DNA from: Gemmobacter megaterium
Lineage (GTDB): Bacteria > Pseudomonadota > Alphaproteobacteria > Rhodobacterales > Rhodobacteraceae
Assembly (NCBI RefSeq): GCF_900156815.1
Contig: NZ_FTOT01000001.1
Location: 186,001-250,000, forward strand
Direction of reading: 5' to 3'
DNA length: 64,000 bases
The translations under genes were made by a program, and so were the position numbers. Every line of letters starts with the position of its first letter. Positions within the stretch are counted from its first letter, which is position 1. The notes below the pieces were generated by a model. It was not told where the DNA came from and did no database searches. It worked only from the letters and a program-made list of their open reading frames with translations. This document shows positions 34,980 to 43,542 of the stretch, one piece after another.

Positions 34980-35696
34980 ATGACGCCAGGGGCAGGGCAA
35001 CCGGGCCGCATCGGCCTGACCGATGACATGCGCGATCAGATCCTCTCGGCCCCCGAGGCAATTCTCGGGGATCCAGAGGTGATGCGGGCGCTGATTGCCG
35101 CGAACGACCGGGCGATGGGCGAGAATATCGTCGATCTGCGCGGCGTGGCGATGCGGCGGCTGGAAGGGCGGCTGGACAAGCTGGAAGACACCCACCGCAG
35201 TGTGATCGCAGCCGCCTACGAAAATCTGGCAGGCACCAATATCGTGCATCGCGCTGTGCTTCAGTTGCTGGAGCCGGAAACCTTTCCGGCCTTTCTGGCC
35301 TCGCTTGCCACGACGGTGGCCACGACCCTGCGGGTCGAAAGCCTTGCGCTGGTGCTGGAAAGCCCAGAGGGCCACGCAGCCCCGCCGCTGGCCGCGCCCG
35401 TGCGCGTCGCGCCGCCGGGATTTGTCGACGCCTATCTGACCGCCAGCCGCGGCGGTCCGGTGCGGCCGGTGGTGCTGCGCCAGACGGTGGCCGATACGGC
35501 GCTGGTGCATGGCGACATGGCGCCCGACATCCGCTCCGAGGCGGCCATGCGGCTGGATCTGGGGCCGCGCCGGCTGCCTGGCATGTTGGTGCTGGGATCC
35601 GAGGATCCGCATCAGTTCCGCCCGGCGCAGGGCACCGACCTGTTGGCCTTTCTTGCCGCCAGCTTCGAGCGCGTGATGCGCCGCTGGCTGTCTTGA
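34980..35696 (+). CDS. DUF484 family protein
   Basis: This is a 238-residue protein with the GAF-like DUF484 fold: ILGDPEVMRALIAANDRAMGENIVDLRGVAMRRLEGRL split over residues 29-65, then a coiled-coil and a GAF-type half ending LLAFLAASFERVMRRWL. A DUF484 gene just upstream of xerC is widespread in proteobacteria, but its function is unknown. Its stop overlaps the xerC TTG start (TTGA). Confidence 0.9.
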   Translation: MTPGAGQPGRIGLTDDMRDQILSAPEAILGDPEVMRALIAANDRAMGENIVDLRGVAMRRLEGRLDKLEDTHRSVIAAAYENLAGTNIVHRAVLQLLEPETFPAFLASLATTVATTLRVESLALVLESPEGHAAPPLAAPVRVAPPGFVDAYLTASRGGPVRPVVLRQTVADTALVHGDMAPDIRSEAAMRLDLGPRRLPGMLVLGSEDPHQFRPAQGTDLLAFLAASFERVMRRWLS

Positions 35697-36622
35697 CCGA
35701 TCATCCGGGCATCTCGGCCGCGGCCCGTGCGGCCATGGCCGACTGGCTGGCGCAGATGAAGGCGCTGGATGGCGCCAGCCCGGCAACGCTGGAGGCCTAT
35801 GCGGGCGATGTCGGCCGCTGGCTTGCGTTCATGGCCGGACATCACGGCGGCGGGCAGGGGCTTGCCGCATTGGCATCGACCTCCAGGTCCGATCTGCGCG
35901 CCTTCATGGCGCATGAACAGGGCCGGGGGGTGGGCGCGCGGTCGCTGGCGCGGCGCCTGTCGGCGGTGAAGTCCTTTACCCGCTGGATCGCTGATCGCAG
36001 CGATACCGATGCCACCGCCCTGCTGGCCACCCGCGCGCCCCGCCACCGCCCCAAGCTGCCCCGCCCCCTGACCCAAGAGGGCGCCCGCGCCGTGCTGGAC
36101 GAGGTTGCCACCGATGCGCGCGAGGATTGGATCGGCGCGCGCGATATGGCGGTGGTGACGTTGCTTTATGGGTGCGGGCTGCGGATCTCCGAGGCGCTGG
36201 GGCTGACCGGCGCCGACCATCCGCTGCCAGAGGTGATGCGCATCATTGGCAAGGGCGGCAAGGAGCGGCTGGTTCCGGTGCTGCCGGCGGCGCGGGCGGC
36301 GGTGGCGCGCTATGCCGCGCTGTGCCCGTTCGAGATATCGCGCGATGGCGCGCTGTTCCGTGGCGCGCGCGGGGGGGCGCTGTCGCCGCGTCTGGTGCAA
36401 CTGGCGATGGAAAAGGCCCGCGCCCGTCTGGGTCTGCCTGCCACGGCCACACCCCACGCCCTACGGCATTCCTTTGCGACGCATCTGCTGTCGGCGGGTG
36501 GCGATCTGCGGGCAATCCAGGAACTGCTGGGCCATTCGTCGCTGTCCACGACCCAGGCCTATACCGCGGTTGACGCGGCCCGCCTTGCCGAAGTCTATGC
36601 GCGCGCTCATCCGCGGGCATGA
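35693..36622 (+). CDS. xerC: Tyrosine recombinase XerC
   Basis: This 309-residue recombinase resolves chromosome dimers at dif with XerD during division. The N-terminal SAM-like domain covers residues 1-110. The catalytic part has the active-site arginine in GCGLRISEALGL (Arg164), lysine in GKGGKERLVPV, HALRHSFATHLL, GHSSLSTTQ and the nucleophile in TTQAYTAVD. The start is a TTG at 35693 that overlaps the DUF484 stop; the first in-frame ATG (35735) would remove 14 residues of the first helix. It is a core chromosomal gene, not a mobile-element integrase. Confidence 0.92.
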   Translation: MTDHPGISAAARAAMADWLAQMKALDGASPATLEAYAGDVGRWLAFMAGHHGGGQGLAALASTSRSDLRAFMAHEQGRGVGARSLARRLSAVKSFTRWIADRSDTDATALLATRAPRHRPKLPRPLTQEGARAVLDEVATDAREDWIGARDMAVVTLLYGCGLRISEALGLTGADHPLPEVMRIIGKGGKERLVPVLPAARAAVARYAALCPFEISRDGALFRGARGGALSPRLVQLAMEKARARLGLPATATPHALRHSFATHLLSAGGDLRAIQELLGHSSLSTTQAYTAVDAARLAEVYARAHPRA

Positions 36623-36675
36623 TGGAAACCGCGCGCCTGATTGAAACCATGCCGAACCCGGAGCTAGTCTGACCC

Positions 36676-37368
36676 ATGCTGTCTGAACTGAGGGCCTATT
36701 CCGTCCATATGCTGACCGCCACCGGCGCGGTCTGGTCTATGCTGGCCCTGCTGGCGGCGGTTGACGGCAACTGGGACATGATGTTCGTCTGGCTTGTGGT
36801 GGCCTTTCTGGTCGATGGCATCGACGGGCCGATGGCGCGGAAATACGACGTCAGGTCCAACGCCCCGCAGATTGATGGTGTGCTGCTGGATCTGATCATC
36901 GACTATCTGACCTATGTGTTCATTCCGGCCTATGCGCTGTTTGCCAGCGGCCTGCTGCCGGGATGGACGGGATGGGTGGTGATCATCATCATCACCTTTG
37001 CCTCGGCGCTGTATTTCGCCGACACCCGGATGAAGACCAAGGACAATTCCTTTGCCGGGTTTCCGGCGTGCTGGAACATGGTCGCGCTGGTGATCTTTGC
37101 GCTGCGCCCCGAGTTCTGGGTCTCGTTGCTGCTGGTCGTGGTGCTGGCGGCGACGATGTTCACGCCGCTGAAGTTCATCCACCCCGTGCGCACCCGGCGC
37201 TGGCGCGCGCTGTCGCTGCCGGTCGCGCTGGCCTGGACCTTCTTTGCCGGTTGGGCAGCCTGGGTTGATTTCCACCCGCAAAGCTGGGCGCATTGGGGGC
37301 TGGTCCTCACCTCGATCTATCTGCTGGGCGCGGGAATCGCCCAGCAGCTTGTCCCCGCGCGCAGCTAG
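36676..37368 (+). CDS. pcs: Phosphatidylcholine synthase
   Basis: This is a 230-residue membrane enzyme with about six to eight helices. The CDP-alcohol phosphotransferase site is Asp47-x2-Asp50-Gly-x2-Ala-Arg55, then Gly68-x3-Asp72-x3-Asp76 in DGVLLDLIIDYLTY. The 12-residue gap between Arg55 and Gly68, together with the ending motif NMVALVIFAL, is typical of Pcs, which condenses choline with CDP-diacylglycerol. This pathway is common in Rhodobacteraceae and Rhizobiales. It follows xerC by 53 bases but has its own likely promoter. Confidence 0.95.
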   Translation: MLSELRAYSVHMLTATGAVWSMLALLAAVDGNWDMMFVWLVVAFLVDGIDGPMARKYDVRSNAPQIDGVLLDLIIDYLTYVFIPAYALFASGLLPGWTGWVVIIIITFASALYFADTRMKTKDNSFAGFPACWNMVALVIFALRPEFWVSLLLVVVLAATMFTPLKFIHPVRTRRWRALSLPVALAWTFFAGWAAWVDFHPQSWAHWGLVLTSIYLLGAGIAQQLVPARS

Positions 37369-37373
37369 GCGGG

Positions 37374-37661
37374 TCAGGCCGGGCGCCGGGCCACCAACCG
37401 CGCCTCGGCCATCAGCGCGATCAGCAAATCCACATGGCGGGCGATGCTGTAGGCGGCATCGCCTGCCATGCGCGTGGCTTCGGCCCGCGCTTCGGCATCC
37501 AGCAATGCCGCCAGCGCACGTTCGGGCGCTGACGAGGCAGAGGCCCCCAGCAGTCGCCGAAGATCCCGGTCGCGGCGATAATCGGCAACGCCGATGCGCG
37601 CGGCCCGGATCATCAGGCGCGGGCGGCGGATGGCGGAAAACAGGGCGAGCAGATCGGTCAT
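37374..37661 (-). CDS. DUF6477 family protein
   Basis: This 95-residue soluble protein is of a Rhodobacterales family: RRPRLMIRAARIGVADYRRDRDLRRLLG followed by DAEARAEATRMAGDAAYSIARHVDLLIALMAEARL. It is arginine- and alanine-rich, probably all helical. The ATG at 37661 sits behind AAGGAGA. It is divergent from the DUF6456 regulator, as is common in this family of bacteria. Function unknown. Confidence 0.85.
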   Translation of the reverse strand: MTDLLALFSAIRRPRLMIRAARIGVADYRRDRDLRRLLGASASSAPERALAALLDAEARAEATRMAGDAAYSIARHVDLLIALMAEARLVARRPA

Positions 37662-37745
37662 GGCGGTCTCCTTCCAGTATGGGCAGAGCATAGCGCGCCA
37701 CAACCTGGCGTTGCGTTTCGCAGTGTTTCGGCGCGCGCAACATTC

Positions 37746-37758
37746 GCTAATGTTTAGC
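37746..37758. repeat. Small inverted repeat upstream of DUF6456 gene
   Basis: GCTAA-TGT-TTAGC, a perfect 5-bp dyad in the divergent promoter region. It is short enough to be chance. Confidence 0.4.
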
Positions 37759-37791
37759 ATTTGGAAACAATCATGGCGAAACCGGCTGATT

Positions 37792-37808
37792 TTAACCATG
37801 GCGTAACC
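37792..37808. promoter_or_regulatory. CtrA-like binding site
   Basis: TTAACCATGGCGTAACC contains TTAA, seven bases and GTAA, one mismatch from the alphaproteobacterial CtrA consensus TTAA-N7-TTAA; the first half also carries the common TTAACCAT form. It lies 80 bases before the DUF6456 ATG. Confidence 0.45.
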
Positions 37809-37887
37809 AATGCCCTCATAGGTTGTGCAAACGTAAACAACAGCCGGGCCGAACCCTGGCAAACAGGCAGCAAATGGAACCGAACGG

Positions 37888-39000
37888 ATGATGACGGGGA
37901 ACCTGACAACAGATGTGCAGGTGCCGGGCTGGTTGCCCGACATGGTGCGCAATTACCTGGATCACGCCCGCGAAGGGCTGTCCTTGCGCGAAATTGCGCG
38001 GCGCGAGGGGCTGCACGCCTCGACCGTGCTGCGACAGGTGCGCCGGATTGAAAACCGGCGCGACGATCCGCTTGTCGATGCGGCGCTCGACCATCTGGTG
38101 CGCAGCAGTGATGCGCAGCCCGGCCCCCAGCCCAAGGAGACCCCAAGCATGACCGCACCGATCCGCACCGATGCCATGCTGACCGATGCCGCGACCCTGG
38201 CCCGCGAAGGCCGCCGCATCCTGCGCCGTCTGTCCGAGCCCGGCGCCATGCTGGCCATTGCGCCCGACATGGAAAAGGCGGCAGTGCTGCGCGAATTTCC
38301 CGATGGCCGCAGTGCGCGGACCGCGGTAGTGGATCGCGCGGTTGCCCAGGCCTTCGCGCTCAAGGACTGGATCGCCTGCCGCCGCCCCGGTCGCGTCGCC
38401 AGCTATGAAATCACGCCAGCCGGCCGGGCGGCGCTGAAGCGGTTCCTGGAGGAGGAGGCGGCACATGGCATGGCAGAGGCGCCGCAGATCTTTGCCGCCC
38501 AGCACCGTGTCTGGGGGGAACGCACGGTCGATGACGATGGCGAGCCGCGCCGCATCCGCTACAACATGGCCGAAAGCCCGGCTGTCGCGCTGGGGCGGCG
38601 GCGCGACAAGGACGGCGTGCCCTTCCTGTCGGCAGAGCAGGTCGCGGCGGCCGAACGTCTGCGCGAGGATTTCGAACTGGCCCAGATGGGGCCGCGCGTG
38701 GCCCAGAACTGGGACCGTTTCCTGACCGCAGGCACGCGCGGCGATTTCGGCCCCGGACGGGGCCCCGCCGAAGGGCCGCGCGGGGCGCGCGAACGGGTCG
38801 CCGCCGCACTGCGCGATCTTGGCCCCGGTCTGGGGGACATGGTGTTGCGCTGTTGCTGCTATCTCGAAGGGTTGGAAACGGCGGAAAAGCGGCTGGGCTG
38901 GTCGGCGCGTTCGGGCAAGGTGGTGTTGCGGATCGCGCTTGACCGGCTGCGGCGGCACTACCAAGAGACCTATGGCGGTTCTACCCCGCTGATCGGCTAG
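37888..39000 (+). CDS. DUF6456 domain helix-turn-helix protein
   Basis: This 370-residue protein has an N-terminal helix-turn-helix (YLDHAREGLSLREIARREGL then HASTVLRQVRRIE), a middle replication-initiator-like winged segment (DRAVAQAFALKDWIACRRPGRV) and a C-terminal DUF6456 domain (LSAEQVAAAERLREDFELAQMG, then LRDLGPGLGDMVLRCCCYLEG). Homologues are restricted to Rhodobacterales and relatives. A DNA-binding role is likely but targets are unknown. The ATG at 37888 is followed by a second in-frame ATG. The neighbouring CtrA-like site suggests cell-cycle or motility-linked control. Confidence 0.85.
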   Translation: MMTGNLTTDVQVPGWLPDMVRNYLDHAREGLSLREIARREGLHASTVLRQVRRIENRRDDPLVDAALDHLVRSSDAQPGPQPKETPSMTAPIRTDAMLTDAATLAREGRRILRRLSEPGAMLAIAPDMEKAAVLREFPDGRSARTAVVDRAVAQAFALKDWIACRRPGRVASYEITPAGRAALKRFLEEEAAHGMAEAPQIFAAQHRVWGERTVDDDGEPRRIRYNMAESPAVALGRRRDKDGVPFLSAEQVAAAERLREDFELAQMGPRVAQNWDRFLTAGTRGDFGPGRGPAEGPRGARERVAAALRDLGPGLGDMVLRCCCYLEGLETAEKRLGWSARSGKVVLRIALDRLRRHYQETYGGSTPLIG

Positions 39001-39055
39001 GGGTTGCGGCGGCGGGCGCCTTGCGGCAGCCTCGCGCCAGCCGCAGGAGCCCGCC

Positions 39056-39679
39056 ATGCACCCCAACCCCGCCTTTCGCCAGACCCCGCAGTCCGAGATG
39101 CTGGACTTTGCCCGTGCCAGGGGCTTTGGCATTCTTGTGCTTGGGGCCGCTGACGGGCCGCTGCTGGCGCATGTGCCCTTTGTGCTGTCCGAGGATGGCG
39201 CGTTTGCCGAATTCCATCTGGCGCGGTCCAACCCCATCGCCCGCGCCCCGGTGGGGGTTGCGGTTCTGGCCATCAGCGGCCCCGATGCCTATGTCTCGCC
39301 GGATTGGTACGGGCTGGAGGATCAGGTGCCGACATGGAATTACGTTGCAGTGCATCTGCGCGGCCGGATCGCCCCGGCAGAGCCGCAGTCCCTTGCCCCG
39401 CATCTCGACAGGCTGTCCGCCCGGTTCGAAAGCCGCCTGGCCCCCAAGACCCCCTGGACCTCTGGCAAGATGACCGCAGGCGTCATGGAGCGGATGATGC
39501 GCGGCATCCTGCCGTTCCGGCTGCATGTCGAGGATGTCCAGGGCACCTGGAAACTGGGGCAGAACAAACCGCCCGAGGCCCAGGCCGGTGCAGCGGCGGG
39601 CATTTCCGCCCATCCGCTTGGCAGCGAGGCGCGCGAGATCGGCGCACTGATGGCCGCCCGTCAGTCGGCGGGCATCTGA
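39056..39679 (+). CDS. PaiB-like FMN-binding protein
   Basis: This 207-residue split-barrel flavoprotein begins MHPNPAFRQT and has the family pattern AHVPFVLSEDG, FHLARSNPIAR, AYVSPDWYG and VPTWNYVAVHLRG. It is often named FMN-binding negative transcriptional regulator after Bacillus PaiB; direct DNA binding is not shown for most members. It ends within a 19-base overlap with the convergent lipoprotein gene. Confidence 0.9.
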   Translation: MHPNPAFRQTPQSEMLDFARARGFGILVLGAADGPLLAHVPFVLSEDGAFAEFHLARSNPIARAPVGVAVLAISGPDAYVSPDWYGLEDQVPTWNYVAVHLRGRIAPAEPQSLAPHLDRLSARFESRLAPKTPWTSGKMTAGVMERMMRGILPFRLHVEDVQGTWKLGQNKPPEAQAGAAAGISAHPLGSEAREIGALMAARQSAGI

Positions 39680-39915
39680 CGCAGCCCCGCCGCCCGCGCC
39701 CGCAGCCGGGCTGCCCGCGCCTCCAACTCGGCTTCGGCTGTCGTGGCACGGCCAGGGGCATCCGCCGCCGCCAGCAGGTCGGGCATCGGCGCCAGGGTTG
39801 GGTAGGCTGCGGCCTTGGCCACCGCACTTTCCCGCATCGCCACATCGGGCAGGCTGGCACAGGCTGCCAGCATCAACAGGGCACCAAGGCACAGGGGCAG
39901 GGCAGGTCGGGTCAT
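39661..39915 (-). CDS. Small lipoprotein (hypothetical)
   Basis: This 84-residue product has a type II signal peptide, MTRPALPLCLGALLMLAAC, with lipobox LAAC and lipidated Cys19. The mature part is a short alanine/arginine-rich helix (AEAELEARAARLRARAAGL). The alternative ATG at 39924 would add three residues. It is probably an envelope-anchored protein of unknown function. Its 3' end overlaps the PaiB-like gene by 19 bases, and its start is near the TetR operator. Confidence 0.8.
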   Translation of the reverse strand: MTRPALPLCLGALLMLAACASLPDVAMRESAVAKAAAYPTLAPMPDLLAAADAPGRATTAEAELEARAARLRARAAGLRQMPAD

Positions 39916-39992
39916 CGCGGGCATCCGGTTGGCTGTGGCGCACCCTAGACCGCGACGGGGATCCGGGGCAAGCCGCCCTGTCCGGGGTTGAA

Positions 39993-40008
39993 CTGAACAA
40001 CCGTTCAG
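39993..40008. promoter_or_regulatory. Candidate TetR operator
   Basis: CTGAAC-AACC-GTTCAG is a perfect 16-base inverted repeat, 13 bases upstream of the TetR gene's ATG. It lies between that gene and the divergent lipoprotein gene. Confidence 0.65.
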
Positions 40009-40021
40009 ATACCATGGCGCC

Positions 40022-40609
40022 ATGGCACGCAAGACAGGCTCGCATTCCGAAATCACCGGCCCTCGGGTCCGCGCCGCCGCGCTGCGGCTGTTCGCACAGC
40101 ACGGGTTTGCCGCCGTCTCGATGCGTCAGATCGCGGCCGAGGTGGGGGTGCAGGCCGGAGCGCTGTATCTTTACACCCCCGACAAGCAAAGCCTGCTGGC
40201 CGAACTGATGGCCGATCATATGGATGAACTGCTGTCCAGCCTTGCGGCGGAACCGATGCCGGAAGAGCCGGTGGCACGGCTGGCCGCCTTTGCCCGCTTT
40301 CACATCGGCTTTCATCTGGAGCGGCCCGAGGCGGTGTTCATCGCCTATATGGAACTGCGCAACCTGACCCCCGAGAATTTCGCCCGGATCGAGGCGATGC
40401 GCCGCCGCTATGAGGATGCGCTCGAAGCCATTCTGTGCGCCGGTTGTGCCAGCGGTGCCTTTCGTGCGCCCGATACCAAGCTTGCCACCCTTGCCCTGAT
40501 TGCCATGCTGACAGGTGTCACCACATGGTTCCGCGACGGGGGCCGGTTGTCGCGCGCCGATGTGGCTGCGATCTATGCTGATATGGCCTGCAAATCGGTC
40601 CGGGCCTGA
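40022..40609 (+). CDS. TetR/AcrR-family transcriptional regulator
   Basis: This 195-residue regulator has a clear N-terminal helix-turn-helix: RVRAAALRLFAQHGFAAVSM, then RQIAAEVGVQAGALYLYTPDK. The C-terminal part is helical and ligand-binding by family (residues about 70-190, RFHIGFHLERPEAVFIAYM). The palindrome at 39993-40008 just before the ATG is likely its own operator. No adjacent enzyme or pump gene betrays its target, apart from the divergent small lipoprotein. Confidence 0.9.
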   Translation: MARKTGSHSEITGPRVRAAALRLFAQHGFAAVSMRQIAAEVGVQAGALYLYTPDKQSLLAELMADHMDELLSSLAAEPMPEEPVARLAAFARFHIGFHLERPEAVFIAYMELRNLTPENFARIEAMRRRYEDALEAILCAGCASGAFRAPDTKLATLALIAMLTGVTTWFRDGGRLSRADVAAIYADMACKSVRA

Positions 40610-40641
40610 GATCCTGCGCGGTGGGATTGGCCGGGGCCGCC

Positions 40642-40666
40642 AAGGGGGGCCGCAGGCGCCCCCTTT
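40642..40666 (+). terminator. Possible terminator after TetR gene
   Basis: AAGGGGG and CCCCCTT pair around a GC-rich loop, followed by TGCC. It lies between the converging TetR and priA genes and could act in both directions. The pairing is imperfect inside. Confidence 0.4.
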
Positions 40667-40680
40667 GCCTGGCGTGAGTG

Positions 40681-42894
40681 TCAGAGAAAGCTTTGCGGGT
40701 CGATATCGACTGCCAGCCGCACGGCGGCCGGAACGCTGACTTGCGCCAGCCAGGCGGTCAGCGCGGGTTGCAATGCGCAGGACTTTGGTGCCTTGACCAG
40801 AAGGCGCACCCGGTGCCGCCCCCGCACGCGGGCGATGGGCGCCGGGGCGGGGCCCCAGACCTCGGCGCCCACGGCGCGCAGCGGGCCATCGCGGCGCACC
40901 AGCTCTGCCCCCAGATCAAAGGGGGGCTGCGGATCGGTGGCGGACAGGATGATCCCGGCCAGTCGCCCATAGGGCGGCATCCCGGCCATCTGGCGCGCCT
41001 CGGCCTCTGCCTGCCAGAATCCTTCCTCGTCCCCAGACAGGATCGCGCGGATCACCGGATGATCGGGCTGATGCGTCTGCAACAGCGCCAGCCCAGGGCG
41101 TTCGGCCCGGCCTGCGCGCCCGGCGACCTGCCGCATCAACTGGAATGTGCGTTCGGCGGCGCGCAGATCCGACCCTTGCAGGCCCAGATCGGCATCCACC
41201 ACCCCGACCAGCGTCAGCCGGGGAAAGTTGTGCCCCTTGGCAACGATCTGGGTGCCGACGATGATGTCGGCGCCCCCTTCGGCAATCGCGGCGATATCCT
41301 CTTTCAGCGCCCGCGCGCTGGAATAGAGGTCAGAGGACAGCACCTTGACCCGCGCGTCGGGCCACAGCGCGCTGGCCTCTTCCGCCATCCGCTCGACACC
41401 GGGGCCAAGCGCGGCCAGCCGCCCTTCGACCCCGCAGGACGGGCAGGCGGTCGGGATCGGTTTGCTGGCGCCACATTGGTGGCAGATCAGCCGCTGCTGA
41501 AAGCGGTGCTCGACCATCCGGGCATCGCATTGATCGCAGCCGATCTGCTGCCCGCAGGCCCGGCAGATCGTCACCGGCGCAAACCCGCGCCGGTTGAGAA
41601 ACACCAGCGATTGTTCCCCCAGCGCCAGCCGTGCCGTGATGGCCTGTTGCAAGGCCGGGGCGATCCAGCGGTTCGAGGGCAATCCGGCCGCGCGCAGGTC
41701 TACGGCCTGCATGTCGGGCAGTTCGGCAGTGCCGAACCGCGCCCCCAGATCCACCCGGCCATAGCGCCCCGATCGTGCATTGGCCCAGCTTTCCAGGCTG
41801 GGCGTGGCCGAGGCCAGCACCACGCGGGCCCCGGCAATGGACCCGCGCAGAACCGCCATGTCGCGGGCATTGTACAGAACGCCCTCTTCCTGTTTGTACG
41901 AGGTGTCGTGTTCCTCATCCACCACGATCAGCGCCAGATCGCGGAACGGCAGGAACAGCGCCGAGCGTGCCCCGACGACAAGGCCGACGCCACCTTCGGC
42001 CGACATGCGCCACAGGCGGCGGCGTTCGGCAGGGCTGACGCCGGAATGCCATTCGCCCGGCAAGGCGCCAAAGCGCGCCTCGACACGGGCCAGGAAATCC
42101 GCCGTCAGCGCGATTTCGGGCAGCAGCACCAGCGCCTGCCGTCCTTGCGCCAGCACATCGGCAACGGCATCCAGATACACCTCGGTCTTGCCCGATCCGG
42201 TCACGCCCTTGAGCAGCGTGGTGCCATAGCCGCCCTGCCGCAGCCCTGCGCGCAAGGCGGCGGCGGCGGCAGCCTGTTCGGACGACAGCTCCGGCCCTCG
42301 GGTCGCGGGATCCAGCCGGGGATAGGGCAGATCGCGCGGCACCTCGCCTTCGGTCAGCACGCCTTGGGCGATCAGCGTCTTGATCACGGCGGCGCCGACC
42401 CCGGCGGCGCGGCACAGATCGGCCTGGGGCACCCCGGCGCCGCCCAGTTCGGCCAGCACCTCCAGCACACGGGCGCGGGCTTCGGTGCTGCGGGCAGGCA
42501 GGGTGCCGGTGGCCCGGATCAGGCGGCGCATCTGCGGCGGATCGGCCAGACCCGGCACGCGGCTGGCCAGCCGCAGCATGGCGGGCAGGGGGGTCAGGGT
42601 ATAATCGGCGGCCCGGCTCAGGAACTGCCGCAGTTCCTCTTGCATCGGGGGGGCGTCAAGGACGGTGTCGATCCGGCGCAGGCGGGCCGGGTCGAACCCG
42701 CCCGCGCCCGGCCCCCAGACCACGCCGATCACCTGGCGCCGCCCCAGCGGCACGACAACCCATGCGCCGGTGGCCACGCCGCCTTCGGGCGCCAGATAAT
42801 CCAGCGCCCGCAGCGGCATGTCCGGCGTCAGCACCGAAACAAGGGCGCCGGGGGGAAAATCGTGGACGGGCATCGGCAGGGGGTCCGGGGGCAT
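40681..42894 (-). CDS. priA: Primosomal protein N' (replication restart helicase)
   Basis: This 737-residue helicase restarts replication at stalled forks. It has the N-terminal 3'-DNA-binding domain, Walker A KGVTGSGKTEVYL, Walker B VVDEEHDTSYKQ, helicase motifs GARSALFLPF and ATPSLESW, and a zinc-binding region with eight cysteines beginning CRACGQQIGCDQC and ending CPSCG, then QVAGRAGRAERPG. The ATG at 42894 is preceded by GTGGAGCC; an upstream in-frame start adds 30 residues of low-quality sequence. It is divergent from the MarR gene. Confidence 0.96.
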   Translation of the reverse strand: MPPDPLPMPVHDFPPGALVSVLTPDMPLRALDYLAPEGGVATGAWVVVPLGRRQVIGVVWGPGAGGFDPARLRRIDTVLDAPPMQEELRQFLSRAADYTLTPLPAMLRLASRVPGLADPPQMRRLIRATGTLPARSTEARARVLEVLAELGGAGVPQADLCRAAGVGAAVIKTLIAQGVLTEGEVPRDLPYPRLDPATRGPELSSEQAAAAAALRAGLRQGGYGTTLLKGVTGSGKTEVYLDAVADVLAQGRQALVLLPEIALTADFLARVEARFGALPGEWHSGVSPAERRRLWRMSAEGGVGLVVGARSALFLPFRDLALIVVDEEHDTSYKQEEGVLYNARDMAVLRGSIAGARVVLASATPSLESWANARSGRYGRVDLGARFGTAELPDMQAVDLRAAGLPSNRWIAPALQQAITARLALGEQSLVFLNRRGFAPVTICRACGQQIGCDQCDARMVEHRFQQRLICHQCGASKPIPTACPSCGVEGRLAALGPGVERMAEEASALWPDARVKVLSSDLYSSARALKEDIAAIAEGGADIIVGTQIVAKGHNFPRLTLVGVVDADLGLQGSDLRAAERTFQLMRQVAGRAGRAERPGLALLQTHQPDHPVIRAILSGDEEGFWQAEAEARQMAGMPPYGRLAGIILSATDPQPPFDLGAELVRRDGPLRAVGAEVWGPAPAPIARVRGRHRVRLLVKAPKSCALQPALTAWLAQVSVPAAVRLAVDIDPQSFL

Positions 42895-43016
42895 GGCTCC
42901 ACCCTTGCACTGCGCGGCGGCGGGGCACAAGGCCCCCGCCCCCGCGCGGACCAGCGCAGGCGATTGCGGTTGACGCCCGCGCATGTCAGTCTGGGCGCAG
43001 ACGGGAAGGCAGGGGC

Positions 43017-43478
43017 ATGGCTGGGGACGAGGCGTTCGATCTGGGGGGCTTTCTGCCCTATCTGCTCAATCAGGCGGCCGAGGCAACCTCGCGCGATTTT
43101 CAGGCGACCTATCGGGCGGCCTATGGGTTCACCCGCACGCAATGGCGCGTTCTGGCGAATCTTGGCAAGTTCGGCTCCATGACCGCGCGCGACATCTGCC
43201 GCATCACCCATATGGACAAGACCAAGGTCAGCCGCGCCGTGGCCGGGCTGGAGACCGAAGGCTATCTGACCCGTGCGCCCAGCCCGCAGGACCGGCGGGC
43301 CGAGATCCTGTCGCTGACGGTGGCCGGTCGCGCGGCCTTCGATGATCTGGGCCTGCGGGCCATCAGCTATGACGCGGCATTGCGGGCCGAACTGGGGCCG
43401 GATCTGGCCGGGCAACTGGATGCCTTGCTGCGCCGCCTGATCGGGCGCGGCGGGTTGGAGTTGCCCGCCGAGGACTGA
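43017..43478 (+). CDS. MarR-family transcriptional regulator
   Basis: This 153-residue winged-helix regulator has TRTQWRVLANLGKFGSMTARDI, then THMDKTKVSRAVAGLETEGYLTRAPSPQDRRAEI, the recognition helix and wing of the MarR fold. Its ligand and target are unknown. GGAAGGCAGGGGC precedes the ATG. It stands between priA and the glycosyltransferase gene, with no obvious regulated partner. Confidence 0.92.
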   Translation: MAGDEAFDLGGFLPYLLNQAAEATSRDFQATYRAAYGFTRTQWRVLANLGKFGSMTARDICRITHMDKTKVSRAVAGLETEGYLTRAPSPQDRRAEILSLTVAGRAAFDDLGLRAISYDAALRAELGPDLAGQLDALLRRLIGRGGLELPAED

Positions 43479-43542
43479 GGCCGCCACCATCGCGCCGGGC
43501 GCCCTTGCCCCCCCCCGCTGGCGTGCCGGGGCAGGCGGGCGG

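Noticed and set aside
35693-36622. Tyrosine recombinase as sign of a mobile element
   Set aside because: The DUF484-xerC arrangement and sequence are those of the chromosomal dimer-resolution gene; no att-like repeats or phage genes are nearby.
40678-43182. 834-codon plus-strand frame opposite priA
   Set aside because: Low-complexity composition and complete overlap with the well-supported priA gene make it a shadow frame.
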